Positions 15,039 to 24,589 are shown, numbered from the stretch's first letter. The stretch: DNA of 64,000 nt from Candidatus Paceibacterota bacterium (GCA_035452965.1 DAOTCE010000006.1:62001-126000), one strand, 5' to 3'. A program made the numbers and translations. The notes: generated by a model from the sequence alone, not told the origin.

Positions 15039-17920
15039 TCGAACCGGGTCTCCAGCAAGATGAGCGCCTTGGTCCCCGTGTACCGAACGGAGACCTCACC
15101 TGCGTCGGGCGGTAATGGCGAGCGCATATCCACCGTTTGACCTGGGGCGACGGCGATCGAACTCCCGGCACTCGTTCCGTTCACGGCGACGGTGAGATGC
15201 GCAGGGCTTGCGGCAGGGTTTTTGACTTTGGTTAGGACGGTCTTCCGGCCCGGCGGGAGCCTCGCCCAGAATATGCCAGAGCCAGTCGTGGAACCCCGAT
15301 TGAGGTCCCTGAGACTCGCGGCGGTGCTGTAACTGTAAGGGCCGAACGGGTTGCGGCCGCGCGGGACAAACTGCGAGCCGGGGTCCATGTTCCACGAGCC
15401 TGTGTTCGGCTCCAGGGGAATCGCGTTCGGATTCGTGGGCGGCGCGCGCCACTCGGCATTGACAACCAAGCCGTTAAGCGACCCACATATCACCCCGCGC
15501 TCGGTGATGTAGTCTCCCCATAGTATCGGCGATTCGATCAGCGGATGCGCGGCATGGCCCGCTTTCGTTGCCGTGTACGCCACGAGGTTGGCCAGTAGCC
15601 GGTCGGCCGCAGGGTCCAGCCCGGCCCGATTCACTAGATCAAATCCCGACAGAACCACCGAACCCGCCCCGTCAAACATCTCGCACAACGCAACGCCCTC
15701 CAGGCCCCGGTCATAGTCGGCCAGGATCGCCGTGCGTGCGAGCGCTTCCGGGTTTTGGAGCTTGAACCCCGCGGTGACGGGATATACGCGCGGGAACCCC
15801 GCCTTGGTCTCATCCCAGTCCGTGTAATCTGACCAGAGGCTAAGCCGGCGACGATTGAGGCCCTGGAACACCGGATGGTTGGGACGTTCCGGATTGACGT
15901 TCATCTGCTCGCGGAACGGCCGAGTCGCGGGCGGGTAGGGCGTGTCGTTGGCCGAGCCGCTCAGAGGCGTTACCGCTTCCGGCAACCAGTCACGCTCGAA
16001 CTCTCCGTCCATCGGCCCCAGGCACAACACGCGCCCGCCTTCCTGGACGAAACGCCGCAGGGTCTCTTTCTGCCCGCCAAGCGCCTTGTCCCAAGCCCCT
16101 TCACCGATGACCAGGGCGGTCATCCCCGGCGGCAAGGCCGCAGCGCCGGAGACATCCTTGAACCCCAGGCCGAGCCGCTTTAGCGACGCCGCCGTCCGGC
16201 CAGGAGGATCATACAGGCACACCGCCGGCTCCGGCGCCGGGACAGACCTTTTCCAATCGCTCCCTGCGACAAACGCCCCCACCCAGTTGGTAGAGACCAT
16301 GCGCTCTCCCTCGAGAACAACGCCCGAAATAGCGTATTCCCCCGTCGCCAGACTGGCAGGCAATTCGAGCGTCACTTCCCCCCTCCAGGTCCCGAAGTAG
16401 GGAAGCGCACCCAAGTTCACACTCCCCCGGCAGAATTCGCCGCCGCCCTTCGCCTGCAAACGATATACCAGTTTGGCATTTGTCAGCGCGGCGCCATCCT
16501 CGGCGTCGTTGATCACGTGCGCGAATGCCCGGAGCCTCGTGCCGGCATACACCTGCGGCGTCCACACCTCCCAGCTCAGCAGCACGGGCTGATAGGAAAC
16601 GCCAAGCTGCTCCATCGCCGGCTTGGGCTTCATCTGCTCGAAGGCCGAAATGCCCGACCAGTTGTGGAAGAGGATCGTGAACGGCATGAGCCCCGCCAGG
16701 CGCGGATTCAACGGGCGCATCCGGCGGAAGGACTCGGTTGCCTGTTTGACCATGAACGCTTGATACTCCAGCGAGTCTTCGCGCAGGTTCGCCGAGTGGC
16801 CGACCCACCCCAATTGCGGCGCGAGCTGCTTGCTGCGCACAATGTTAAACTCGCCTCTCCAGCCGGTGAACGACCCCACGCACTCGGTGAATGTCAGCGG
16901 CTGGTTCTTCGCCGGATCGCCAAAGAGTGGCCGGGGGTAGAGCTTGTCCCGCAAGTTGTAATAGGTGAGAAACGAGTTGTAATACCAGCCCCAGTACCGG
17001 TGCACGTCGCACACATCGCCCTCCCGGCCCTCGCCGTAGCCCGCGTTGCCGATATACGGGCGGGTCGGGTCCCACTCCTTCAACGCCGCATGCGCGCGGA
17101 CCAGCAGATCGCTGAACGCCTTCCCCCGCTCGCCGGAGACCGGCAGCTCGTTCGCCAGCAGATACATTACGATGCACGGGTGCGAGGCGCAGCCCTCGAA
17201 GAGCTTCCGATATCCAGCAATGCACCGGTCAAACTCCTTCGGCGCAACGCGCTTGCCCTCGCCAGTCTCCGGCGGTGAGCCATAGCGCCCGGCATACATC
17301 ATCATGCCCAGTTCGTCGCCGACATCGAACCAAACCTGCGACTCATCAATTGTCAGACGGAAGATGTTCACATTCTGAGACTTCAGGTACCGCACGTAGG
17401 CCTCGGCGAACGCCCGCGACTCGCCGACCTCCGGCGGGATGGTGCGGCCGGGCGGGTTGATCGCGATGCCGCGCAGGAACACCGGACGGCCGTTTAAATG
17501 GAATTGGCCATCCCGAATTTCGAAGGAACGGAAGCCGATGCGCACCGTCCTGGAGGCCACCGTATTGCTGCCTTTGGTCGCGCTCACCTCAAGATTATAG
17601 AGCACCGGCGACTCAGGACTCCACAGCACGGGCTTGAGGTCGGCGATCGTCTTGGTGAATGAGGCCCCCTCTGCGGCGCCTGGAGCGATTTGCCCTAGCG
17701 GCCCCTCCCAGAGAAGCCGGCCGTTGCCGGCTTGCGTAATGGCCGCCCGAAATTCCAAACCGCCCGAAGCCGCCCCATGCTTCGGAGCGACCTCGATCCG
17801 CACGCTGTCCGCCGTGGTGATGGCCAGCAACTTCTCAAACTCCAGCGCCCGGGCACCGCGACAGGCCAGCACCGCGGCGGTCAACGCCAGCAAACGCACA
17901 AGCCATCCGTTTCGTTGCAT
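15035..17920 (-). CDS. Secreted glycoside hydrolase family 2 protein
   Basis: A 961-residue protein with a signal peptide (MQRNGWLVRLLALTAAVLA, likely cut after ARA). Residues about 30-140 form the Ig-like GH2 sandwich (ending VRIGFRSFEI). RDGQFHLNGRPVFLRGIAIN begins the TIM barrel. LLANELPVSG gives Glu258 as probable acid/base and FTECVGSF gives Glu346 as probable nucleophile, in the family's expected order. After about residue 430 come extra beta domains, including a probable ThuA/glutamine-amidotransferase-like fold (GMTALVIGEGAWDKALGG, FVQEGGRVLCLGP) before the C-terminal sandwich. The substrate could be a beta-galactoside, mannoside or glucuronide. The start at 17920 is chosen for the signal peptide; in-frame ATGs also exist at 17938 and 17947. 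Confidence 0.85.
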   Translation of the reverse strand: MQRNGWLVRLLALTAAVLACRGARALEFEKLLAITTADSVRIEVAPKHGAASGGLEFRAAITQAGNGRLLWEGPLGQIAPGAAEGASFTKTIADLKPVLWSPESPVLYNLEVSATKGSNTVASRTVRIGFRSFEIRDGQFHLNGRPVFLRGIAINPPGRTIPPEVGESRAFAEAYVRYLKSQNVNIFRLTIDESQVWFDVGDELGMMMYAGRYGSPPETGEGKRVAPKEFDRCIAGYRKLFEGCASHPCIVMYLLANELPVSGERGKAFSDLLVRAHAALKEWDPTRPYIGNAGYGEGREGDVCDVHRYWGWYYNSFLTYYNLRDKLYPRPLFGDPAKNQPLTFTECVGSFTGWRGEFNIVRSKQLAPQLGWVGHSANLREDSLEYQAFMVKQATESFRRMRPLNPRLAGLMPFTILFHNWSGISAFEQMKPKPAMEQLGVSYQPVLLSWEVWTPQVYAGTRLRAFAHVINDAEDGAALTNAKLVYRLQAKGGGEFCRGSVNLGALPYFGTWRGEVTLELPASLATGEYAISGVVLEGERMVSTNWVGAFVAGSDWKRSVPAPEPAVCLYDPPGRTAASLKRLGLGFKDVSGAAALPPGMTALVIGEGAWDKALGGQKETLRRFVQEGGRVLCLGPMDGEFERDWLPEAVTPLSGSANDTPYPPATRPFREQMNVNPERPNHPVFQGLNRRRLSLWSDYTDWDETKAGFPRVYPVTAGFKLQNPEALARTAILADYDRGLEGVALCEMFDGAGSVVLSGFDLVNRAGLDPAADRLLANLVAYTATKAGHAAHPLIESPILWGDYITERGVICGSLNGLVVNAEWRAPPTNPNAIPLEPNTGSWNMDPGSQFVPRGRNPFGPYSYSTAASLRDLNRGSTTGSGIFWARLPPGRKTVLTKVKNPAASPAHLTVAVNGTSAGSSIAVAPGQTVDMRSPLPPDAGEVSVRYTGTKALILLETRFE

Positions 17921-18952
17921 AAATGGAGCATCATTCATTTGTGCCATCCGGACAGGTTACGCGCTTCGATTGGCTTTCGCCAGCCTGCGCGGCAGTGATT
18001 GCCAGAAAGTCAGCCACGGCACAACCTGGCCGGGTCGCCAAATACCAGCGGCGGCGTAGCGCCGGTAACGGCTGCCGTCCCCCGTCAAAAAGGGTGGTCC
18101 CGAAGGAATCTCGCTTGTCGGCTCGAAGTCAGGTTCCGAGGCGATTATGTCAGGACCCCCTGCGCTGGCATTGAGCGGTTCGTCGCTGGCGCCGTGCTGT
18201 TACACAATTCATCAAAATCCTTGGGGAAACGCCTGTTCTGGCCGAGCCAACCTGTGAATGACGCCACAAACTGTCTCATTGCGGTCGAGCAACTTCATCA
18301 CGATTGGTTTCAGCCACCACCCCGCACACAGGATCGTAAAGACCCGTGTGAAATCGTGCGCCCACTTCCACAAATACGGTCCTCATTGGAATTCCCGGGA
18401 ACCCCGCTGGCAATTCACCGTCTCGCACCCCTCTTCCTATCTCCAGCGCCCTCGCCCGACGGGCGATGGCGTCGTTATGGTGGTCGTGCGCAGGCGTTGG
18501 CTTGCGGATGGCATGCCAATGCGGTCCGGCGACGGTGTGTATCCCATGGGGAGCGCTCCCCATGGGATACACACCATAGCACCACCGTGCCGCCACAGTA
18601 ACCCCAAGCCAGAGGTGCCGGGGTCGGCGGGGACTGGAACAGGCAGGTGGGTAGCATCACTGTCCAACAAATGGACAGTGCGCGGATTTGGAAGTCATAG
18701 TGCCTATCCCGTCTTGGCTCGGGAGCAGTGTTACCCTTGCCGTCCCTATGCCTGAGCCATCCGGATGGTACGGATGATAGTCACCTTTGGCCAGCCACGT
18801 AAATCTATGGTGTACCGCATTTTCAGGGTTCCGTAGCAGGGCTGTGGACTTGGCTAATTACATCTTCATACTCCACGCCACCAACACCGTGCGCTTCTTC
18901 CGACTCGCGCAGCAGAATTGACAACTTCCCTGCCCTGCGACACTCTCGGCTC
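17921..18952. other. 1-kb gene-free stretch with dispersed element copy 1
   Basis: The stretch lies between the divergent GH2 and parB starts. No frame here has credible coding character. Its centre (about 18420-18690) is the first copy of the palindromic element described separately. The remainder (17921-18410 and 18700-18950) shows nothing recognisable; promoters for both flanking genes are expected but were not identified. Confidence 0.6.
18420..18690 (-). repeat. Dispersed palindromic element, copy 1
   Basis: The core is a perfect 42-bp palindrome at 18534-18575 (arm GGTGTGTATCCCATGGGGAGC, meeting its complement at AGC/GCT). At 79 bp to its right is a block containing CACTGTCCA (18658-18666) and TGGACAGTG (18672-18680), an inverted repeat with a 5-base loop. 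About 62 bp to its left is CGCCCGACGGGCG, a third small hairpin. Copies 2 and 3 preserve the same order and nearly the same spacing, so this is one homologous element and not three chance palindromes. Relative to copy 2 it is inverted. Ends are approximate because similarity fades gradually. Confidence 0.85.
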
Positions 18953-19879
18953 ATGGCAAAGCCAGCTTTGGGCCGCGGCTTGGGGGCGTTGTTGGGCAAC
19001 ACCCCGATCGCCAAACCACCAGTTGCGGCGCCAGCTCTAGATACAACTCCGGGTGCTGCAGTGACAGCCGACGACCGCGAACGCGTGCGGCGCGTCCCGC
19101 TGGACCGTATCCGCCCCTGCCCGCTCCAGCCGCGGAAGGACTTTTCGCCCGAGGGCCTGCGCGAGCTGGCCGATTCCATCAAGGAACAAGGCATCGTCCA
19201 ACCGCTCATTGTCCGCGAGCGCGATGGAGCTCTTGAACTCATTGCCGGCGAGCGCCGCTGGCGCGCCGCCCAATTGCTTGGCCTGGCGGAGGTCCCGGTA
19301 ATCCTGCGACAAGCCGATGACCGTGCCATGCTCGAATTGGCGCTCATCGAGAACCTGCAGCGTGAGAACCTCAACCCGATTGAGGAAGCCCACGGCTATG
19401 CGCAGCTCATCGAGCAATTTCAGCTCAAGCAGGACGAGGTGGCGACCAAGGTTGGCAAGAGCCGCGCCGTCGTGGCCAACGCCTTGCGCCTCTTGAGACT
19501 TCCGGCCCAGATCCAGGCCAGCCTCCGCGAAGGCCGCCTTTCCGTCGGCCACGCCAAAGTCATCCTGGGGCTGGCCACGGAGAAGCACCAGAAGCTGGCC
19601 ACCGAGCGCATTCTCAAGGAGAGCCTCAACGTTCGTCAGACCGAGGCCTTGGTCGCGCGTCTTCAGGCTCGTGAATCCGGATCCTCCGGCAGGACCGTCC
19701 CTGTGACGCCGCTGACCCGGGATGCCCACATCGCCAGCCTCGAAAGCAAGTTGCGCGAGCGGCTTGGGACCAAGATTAACTTGCGTTACGCCCAAGGCAA
19801 GGGCGCCCTGGAAATCACGTTCTTTAGCGACGCCGAACTCGAACGCATTCTGCAAGTTCTTGGCGTAGGCCCGGATTGA
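18953..19879 (+). CDS. parB: ParB/Spo0J-family chromosome partition protein
   Basis: A 308-residue protein. It begins with the ParB N-terminal signature (KPALGRGLGALLGNT), which contacts ParA in well-studied systems. The ParB/sulfiredoxin CTPase domain follows with GERRWRAAQLLG and ALIENLQRENLNPIEEA, then the helix-turn-helix region (KVGKSRAVVANALRLLRLP) and a C-terminal dimerisation segment with KINLRYAQGKGALEI. It loads on parS sites and organises the origin region. No parA is adjacent and no clear parS (TGTTTCACGTGAAACA type) was seen nearby. Confidence 0.95.
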   Translation: MAKPALGRGLGALLGNTPIAKPPVAAPALDTTPGAAVTADDRERVRRVPLDRIRPCPLQPRKDFSPEGLRELADSIKEQGIVQPLIVRERDGALELIAGERRWRAAQLLGLAEVPVILRQADDRAMLELALIENLQRENLNPIEEAHGYAQLIEQFQLKQDEVATKVGKSRAVVANALRLLRLPAQIQASLREGRLSVGHAKVILGLATEKHQKLATERILKESLNVRQTEALVARLQARESGSSGRTVPVTPLTRDAHIASLESKLRERLGTKINLRYAQGKGALEITFFSDAELERILQVLGVGPD

Positions 19880-19925
19880 CCCGGTCTCCTCACATCAATT
19901 TGCCGCATCACCTTTAGTGAACCGT

Positions 19926-21053
19926 ATGACTACACCCGAACAACGCGACCAACGCGAACAAACCGCCACCCAACTTCTGGCTGCCGTGAACCGCGCTGGG
20001 CAGATGACCGCCTTTGTCGGCCTGGATGGCTTTGTGGATGACATCCTCCATGTCGTGGACAAGCGCGAAAGCGCGGACAAGTATGTGCGCCTGCCAACGA
20101 TTGCCCAACTGGCCGAACGGCTGGCGGCCGCAGCCGGCCGCAGCACCAATGTCGAGCTGGTCAGTCAGCTGAACAAACTCGGCGGCAACGGTCCTATCAT
20201 GGCCAACGCCCTCGCCAGTTTCGGCCTCAAGGTCAGCTACCTTGGCATCCTCGGCTACCCAAACCTGCATCCGGTGTTTGCGGACTTCGCCAAACGCGCC
20301 GAGGTGCATTCCATCGCCGAGCCCGGCTACACCGACGCGCTGGAGTTCGACGACGGCAAGATCATGCTTGGCAAGCACCAGTCCCTAAAGCAGATGAACT
20401 GGGAGAACATCAAGGTCCGCTTCGGCTTGGACAAGTTCACCGCCAAGTTCGGCCATGCGGACCTGGTCGGGTTCGTCAACTGGACCATGCTCACCCACAT
20501 GAGCGACATCTGGGCGGCTGTGCTCAAAGAAATCTGCCCCGGCATGAAGGGCCCGCGCCGAAAGCTGTTCCTTGACCTCGCTGATCCGGAGAAACGCACC
20601 AGGGCTGACATCTCACGCGCACTGGAGCTGCTCGCTGCATTCCAGCAATACTTCGACGTGGTCCTCGGCCTCAACGAGAAGGAGAGCATCGAGATTGGAG
20701 GGAACCTCGGCTTGAACACCACGGACCACTCGCCCACAGGGCTGCAAAAGCTCTGTCAGGAAATCCACCAGCGCGTCCGAGTGGACACCATCATTATTCA
20801 CCCGACCGCCTACGCGCTCGCCTCCGGGCCGGATGGCTCCGCTCTCGTCCAGGGGCCCTTCACTCCCAAGCCCAAGATCACGACCGGCGCGGGCGATCAC
20901 TTTAACTCCGGCTTCTGCCTCGGCAAGTTGCTCGGCTTCCCTACCGACCGTTGTCTGCTAACCGGCGTTACCACCAGCGGCTTCTACGTGCGCACAGGCC
21001 AAAGCCCCGCCATGCCCGACCTGGCGAAACTGCTGCGGAGCTGGCCTGCCTGA
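19926..21053 (+). CDS. PfkB-family carbohydrate kinase
   Basis: A 375-residue ribokinase-like sugar kinase. FVGLDGFVDDI near the N-terminus, KLGGNGPIMANALASFG (substrate-binding GG-N-A region) and TTGAGDHFNSGFCLG (catalytic Asp in GAGD) identify the family. Substrate specificity cannot be read. It starts about 46 bases after parB on the same strand; a GTG at 19917 would add three residues. Its stop lies two bases before the ATG of def, so parB-kinase-def probably form one transcript. The combination of a sugar kinase with housekeeping genes does not indicate its substrate. Confidence 0.9.
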   Translation: MTTPEQRDQREQTATQLLAAVNRAGQMTAFVGLDGFVDDILHVVDKRESADKYVRLPTIAQLAERLAAAAGRSTNVELVSQLNKLGGNGPIMANALASFGLKVSYLGILGYPNLHPVFADFAKRAEVHSIAEPGYTDALEFDDGKIMLGKHQSLKQMNWENIKVRFGLDKFTAKFGHADLVGFVNWTMLTHMSDIWAAVLKEICPGMKGPRRKLFLDLADPEKRTRADISRALELLAAFQQYFDVVLGLNEKESIEIGGNLGLNTTDHSPTGLQKLCQEIHQRVRVDTIIIHPTAYALASGPDGSALVQGPFTPKPKITTGAGDHFNSGFCLGKLLGFPTDRCLLTGVTTSGFYVRTGQSPAMPDLAKLLRSWPA

Positions 21054-21055
21054 CC

Positions 21056-21622
21056 ATGCCGCTCGTCGTCGTACAATACGGCATGCCGGTGCTCCGCCAG
21101 AAAGGCGTGCGCATCGAGAGCATCACACCCGCCATCAGGCAGCTCGCCGCTGACATGCTTGAAACCATGTACAGCTACAAGGGTGTCGGCCTGGCCGCGC
21201 AGCAGGTTGGCTTCGCGGTGCAACTGACCGTTATTGATGTGCGCGAGGTGACAGACCGGCCATCCACGCTGGAGTTGCGAGGCAAGCCTGCCGATGTGAA
21301 GGGGTTCATGCCGCTGGTCCTGATAAACCCGGAGGTCAAACCCGTGGGCGAGCCGGTGACCGGGCCGGAAGGCTGCCTCAGCTTCCCCGAGATCTACGCT
21401 GACATCACCCGTCCTGACGTTGTGGACGTGCAGGCGCTGAACCTGGAAGGTCAGCCAATTGAGTTCCGCTGCGGTGGGCTGCTGGCCCGCGTCGTCCAGC
21501 ACGAAGTTGACCATCTTCACGGCATACTCTTCATTGACCGCATGAACAAGGCGACGAAAGCGAAGCTCCAACCCGAACTGGATCAGCTCATGGCCGAAAC
21601 CAAAGCGGCGCTGAGGAGATAG
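21056..21622 (+). CDS. def: Peptide deformylase
   Basis: A 188-residue metalloenzyme removing the formyl group from nascent N-terminal methionine. All three family motifs are visible: GVGLAAQQVG (motif 1), EGCLSFPEI (motif 2, Cys metal ligand) and QHEVDHLHG (motif 3, HExxH). The start at 21056 follows the kinase stop by two bases; longer frames read through the kinase gene in another phase. No fmt gene follows, unlike the frequent def-fmt pairing. Confidence 0.97.
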   Translation: MPLVVVQYGMPVLRQKGVRIESITPAIRQLAADMLETMYSYKGVGLAAQQVGFAVQLTVIDVREVTDRPSTLELRGKPADVKGFMPLVLINPEVKPVGEPVTGPEGCLSFPEIYADITRPDVVDVQALNLEGQPIEFRCGGLLARVVQHEVDHLHGILFIDRMNKATKAKLQPELDQLMAETKAALRR

Positions 21623-21742
21623 ATTCCCCCGGTCTGTCTCAAGAACCCGACTGTAGAGGGCCAGCCTTCGCGCGAACCCTGACTTCTATGTTGTCCCCGG
21701 GTTGTTCTGGCTCGCGCGGGCGCTTTGCCTACCTCCACGGCT

Positions 21743-22768
21743 TTATGGTTCTCTCTTGTAGTAATCCGGCACCACGATCTTCCCGGCGATGATTGCGGCT
21801 TTCAACTCGTCGGCCCGACTGCGAACCGGCTCCGTCAGGACCTTCGCGTTGTATTGGTCAAAGGCATAGTCCACGCCTTGGTTGGCCAGTCCAAACCACT
21901 TTACCTCGCCGGTGAACTTGCCCGCTTTGGCCTCGGCAATGGTGGTGAACACCGCTTCGTCCACCCGCTTCAACATGCTCGTCAGAATCCAGCCCGGCTT
22001 GGTCCAGTTCTGGTTGGCGTCCACGCCGATGGCAAACCGTTGCTTCTCCTCCGCCGCGTCGAACACCCCCAGCCCCGAAGCTCCCGCCGCTGCGAAAATC
22101 ACATCGGCCCCTGCGTCATACTGCGAGATGGCTAGTTCCTTGCCTTTGGGAGGATTATTCCATGCCTCGCTCGTCATCCCGACAAAGTTCGCCAGCACCC
22201 CGATCCGCGGATTGATCTTCTTCGCGCCCGCCTGGTAACCCAGCTCGAACCGGCGGATTAGGGGAATATCCATTCCCCCGACAAAGCCGATCTTGCCGGT
22301 CTTGCTGGTCATCGCCGCAATGGCGCCGACCACATACGCCCCTTCGTGCTCCTGAAACATGAGCGACCGGACGTTCCGCGCTTCGACCTGCGCGTCCACA
22401 ATCGCGAAATGACGCTTGGGAAACTGCGCGGCGACCTTCTGAATCGCTTCCCTCTGGGCGAAGCCAATCCCAAGAATAAGGTCGAAGTCGCGTGACGCAA
22501 ATGCCCGCAGCATCGGCTCGAACGCATTGTCATCGGGCACCTCGACATACTTTAGCAGGATGCTTAACTTGTCTTTGGCGCGGGTGGCTCCAGCATAGGC
22601 CGATGAGTTGAAGGACTTATCGTCCTTGCCACCCCGGTCCAACACCAGTGCGACCTTGAATTCTGCCTGTGCCGACAAGAGTGAAATCGCAAGCGCGGCA
22701 GACAGCATCCATTCCGGCCCGCAGAATGCCCTATTGTGTTCCCGAAAAAAACAGTGCTTCATTTCCAT
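21743..22768 (-). CDS. BMP/Med-family substrate-binding protein
   Basis: A 341-residue secreted protein of the basic-membrane-protein/PnrA type, periplasmic receptors that usually bind nucleosides for an ABC transporter. KVALVLDRGGKDDKSFNSSAY is at the mature N-terminus. IGFVGGMDIPLIRRFELGYQAGAK, GADVIFAAAGASGLGVF and AIGVDANQNW are typical BMP signatures. The signal segment ends LLSAQA-EF. No lipobox Cys is seen, so it is probably soluble. No cognate permease or ATPase lies in the window. In-frame starts at 22768 and 22762 are close; an internal Met (GPEWMLSAALAIS) could also begin a shorter signal. Confidence 0.88.
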   Translation of the reverse strand: MEMKHCFFREHNRAFCGPEWMLSAALAISLLSAQAEFKVALVLDRGGKDDKSFNSSAYAGATRAKDKLSILLKYVEVPDDNAFEPMLRAFASRDFDLILGIGFAQREAIQKVAAQFPKRHFAIVDAQVEARNVRSLMFQEHEGAYVVGAIAAMTSKTGKIGFVGGMDIPLIRRFELGYQAGAKKINPRIGVLANFVGMTSEAWNNPPKGKELAISQYDAGADVIFAAAGASGLGVFDAAEEKQRFAIGVDANQNWTKPGWILTSMLKRVDEAVFTTIAEAKAGKFTGEVKWFGLANQGVDYAFDQYNAKVLTEPVRSRADELKAAIIAGKIVVPDYYKREP

Positions 22769-23003
22769 CTTTCTAGGCACAAACCTCGGCCCGGTCAACC
22801 TTCCCGACGAACCGCAATTCAGGGCGCTGCAATCCTCCCCGGGTTTAACCAAGACCATCTCCGAACACCCGAAGCCGTGTCCCGATGCTTCAAACCGACT
22901 TGGAAATCGGTGGTCAGGACTGGACGCGGGCAAGCCAACATGGCAAACTCAGGCCCGTTTTGACACCATCGTTTAGCACAGAATCCTATTGAAAGCTCGA
23001 ATT

Positions 23004-24338
23004 ATGACACCGCTCTCTCGCCGCCAATTCCTGGGCAAATCCGCCCTGGCCGCCGGACTCGCCCCACTGGCCATTGATACTCTAACTTTACCATTTGTGC
23101 GCTCTGTCCGCGCCGCCGAGCCAGGGCCAAGCGACAAGGTCCGCATCGGCCTGATTGGCTGCGGCGGCATGGGGCTGGGCGACCTGCAATGTTTCTTCCT
23201 CAATCCGGAGGTGGATTGCCCAGTGGTCTGCGACGTGGACGATGCGAAGATCGCCAAGGGCGTAGCACTATGCGAGAAGCAGCGCGGCAGCAAGCCCGCT
23301 ACGGTAAAGGACTTCCGCCAGATGCTCGACCGCAAGGACGTGGACGTAGTACTCGTCGCCACACCTGACCATTGGCACGCGTTGCCGACAGTCCTCGCTT
23401 GCCAGGCAGGGAAGGACGTCTACGTGGAAAAGCCGCTAGCCACGACTATTGACGAAGGCCGCGCCATGTTAGAAGCGGTGAAGCGACACCAGCGCGTCGT
23501 GCAGATGGGCTCGCAGTGGCGGAGTTGCAAGCACATTGTGGAAGCGGGCGAGTTCATTCGCTCTGGCAAGCTAGGCAAAGTCAGCATTGTGCGCGGTTGG
23601 GCCTATCTGGACTGGCTGCCCAGCATCGGTAAACCCGCCGACTGTCCGCCGCCTCCCGGAGTGGATTACGATTTGTGGCTTGGTCCCGCGCCCAAGCGAC
23701 CCTTTAACCCTAACCGCTTCCATTTCAACTTCCGGTGGTTCTGGGATTACGCTGGCGGGCTCATGACCGACTGGGGAGTACACCTTATCAACATGATGCT
23801 CATGGGAATGGGCCCCGACTCGCCCAAAAGCGCATATTCCTGCGGCGGCAAATTCGTGCTGGACGACAACTCCGAAACCCCGGACTCGCAGGTGACCGTG
23901 TATGAGTTCCCGAGCTACACGCTGATTTGGGAGCACAAGGCCGGCTTGAACAACGGCCTGTATAACCGCTCGTGGGGCGTCGAATGGAGCGGCACCGAAG
24001 GTAACATCATCCTGAATGACGAGGGTTGGGAAATCCGCACCGAGAAGAAGCAGGCCAACCTCGACAACCAACGCAAGCCTGGCAGCCCCGATCCCCGTCC
24101 TGCCCATGTCCGCAACTTCCTGGATTGCGTGAAGTCACGCCAGCAGCCCGTGCTGAACCTGAACATTGGCCACCATGTCTCCACCGTGGCGCACCTCGGC
24201 AATATCTCCTACCGCACCGGCCGCAAGGTTGTGTGGGACGCTGCGCGCGAGAAGGTCGTCGGCGACTCGCAAGCAGACAAGTTGGTCGGCGTGAAGTACC
24301 GCCGGCCATGGAGTCTGCCTTACGCCCAGCGGGCGTAA
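23004..24338 (+). CDS. Tat-exported Gfo/Idh/MocA-family oxidoreductase
   Basis: The 444-residue product has a twin-arginine signal (LSRRQFLGKSALAAG). The Rossmann NAD(P) domain follows with VRIGLIGCGGMG and YVEKPLATTIDEG (EKP motif with the catalytic Lys). The C-terminal half has FRWFWDYAGGLMTDWGVHLI, the usual substrate-domain signature with Asp and His. Family members oxidise or reduce sugars and inositols, and exported PVC forms may bind cofactor before export. ATG at 23004 is preferred to an upstream TTG at 22989. It is divergent from the BMP gene. Confidence 0.92.
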   Translation: MTPLSRRQFLGKSALAAGLAPLAIDTLTLPFVRSVRAAEPGPSDKVRIGLIGCGGMGLGDLQCFFLNPEVDCPVVCDVDDAKIAKGVALCEKQRGSKPATVKDFRQMLDRKDVDVVLVATPDHWHALPTVLACQAGKDVYVEKPLATTIDEGRAMLEAVKRHQRVVQMGSQWRSCKHIVEAGEFIRSGKLGKVSIVRGWAYLDWLPSIGKPADCPPPPGVDYDLWLGPAPKRPFNPNRFHFNFRWFWDYAGGLMTDWGVHLINMMLMGMGPDSPKSAYSCGGKFVLDDNSETPDSQVTVYEFPSYTLIWEHKAGLNNGLYNRSWGVEWSGTEGNIILNDEGWEIRTEKKQANLDNQRKPGSPDPRPAHVRNFLDCVKSRQQPVLNLNIGHHVSTVAHLGNISYRTGRKVVWDAAREKVVGDSQADKLVGVKYRRPWSLPYAQRA

Positions 24339-24363
24339 CGCGCGCGATTGCCAAGACGGCCGT

Positions 24364-24573
24364 CTAATTGCCACCCCCGGGCCGCGCACCAGGGAGCCCG
24401 CTGCTGTTCGTGAGGGCGAACGAGACACTGCGCACAGTGTTAATGGCCGTAATGCGCGACGCTCGCACGGTGCCCTTGGATGCACCGGCGGGAATTGCCG
24501 GAATCCACGCCAGCGCAATCAATCCGATTGCCCCGAGAACCGCACAAACTGCGGTGATGGTCTTCTTTTTCAT
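24364..24573 (-). CDS. Small membrane or exported peptide
   Basis: A predicted 69-residue product: MKKKTITAVCAVLGAIGL begins a single hydrophobic segment (about residues 4-28), followed by a Ser/Thr-rich tail ending ARPGGGN. It could be a signal peptide or one transmembrane helix. It lies 16 bases after the pseudopilin stop on the same strand, suggesting cotranscription. No family was recognised and no strong Shine-Dalgarno is present, so coding status is likely but not certain. Confidence 0.5.
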   Translation of the reverse strand: MKKKTITAVCAVLGAIGLIALAWIPAIPAGASKGTVRASRITAINTVRSVSFALTNSSGLPGARPGGGN

Positions 24574-24589
24574 CAAGGGGAAGTTACTT

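Noticed and set aside
18258..18755. 165-codon frame through element copy 1
   Set aside because: It runs across the palindrome, has no ribosome binding site and no similarity to a known protein; copies 2 and 3 do not preserve it.
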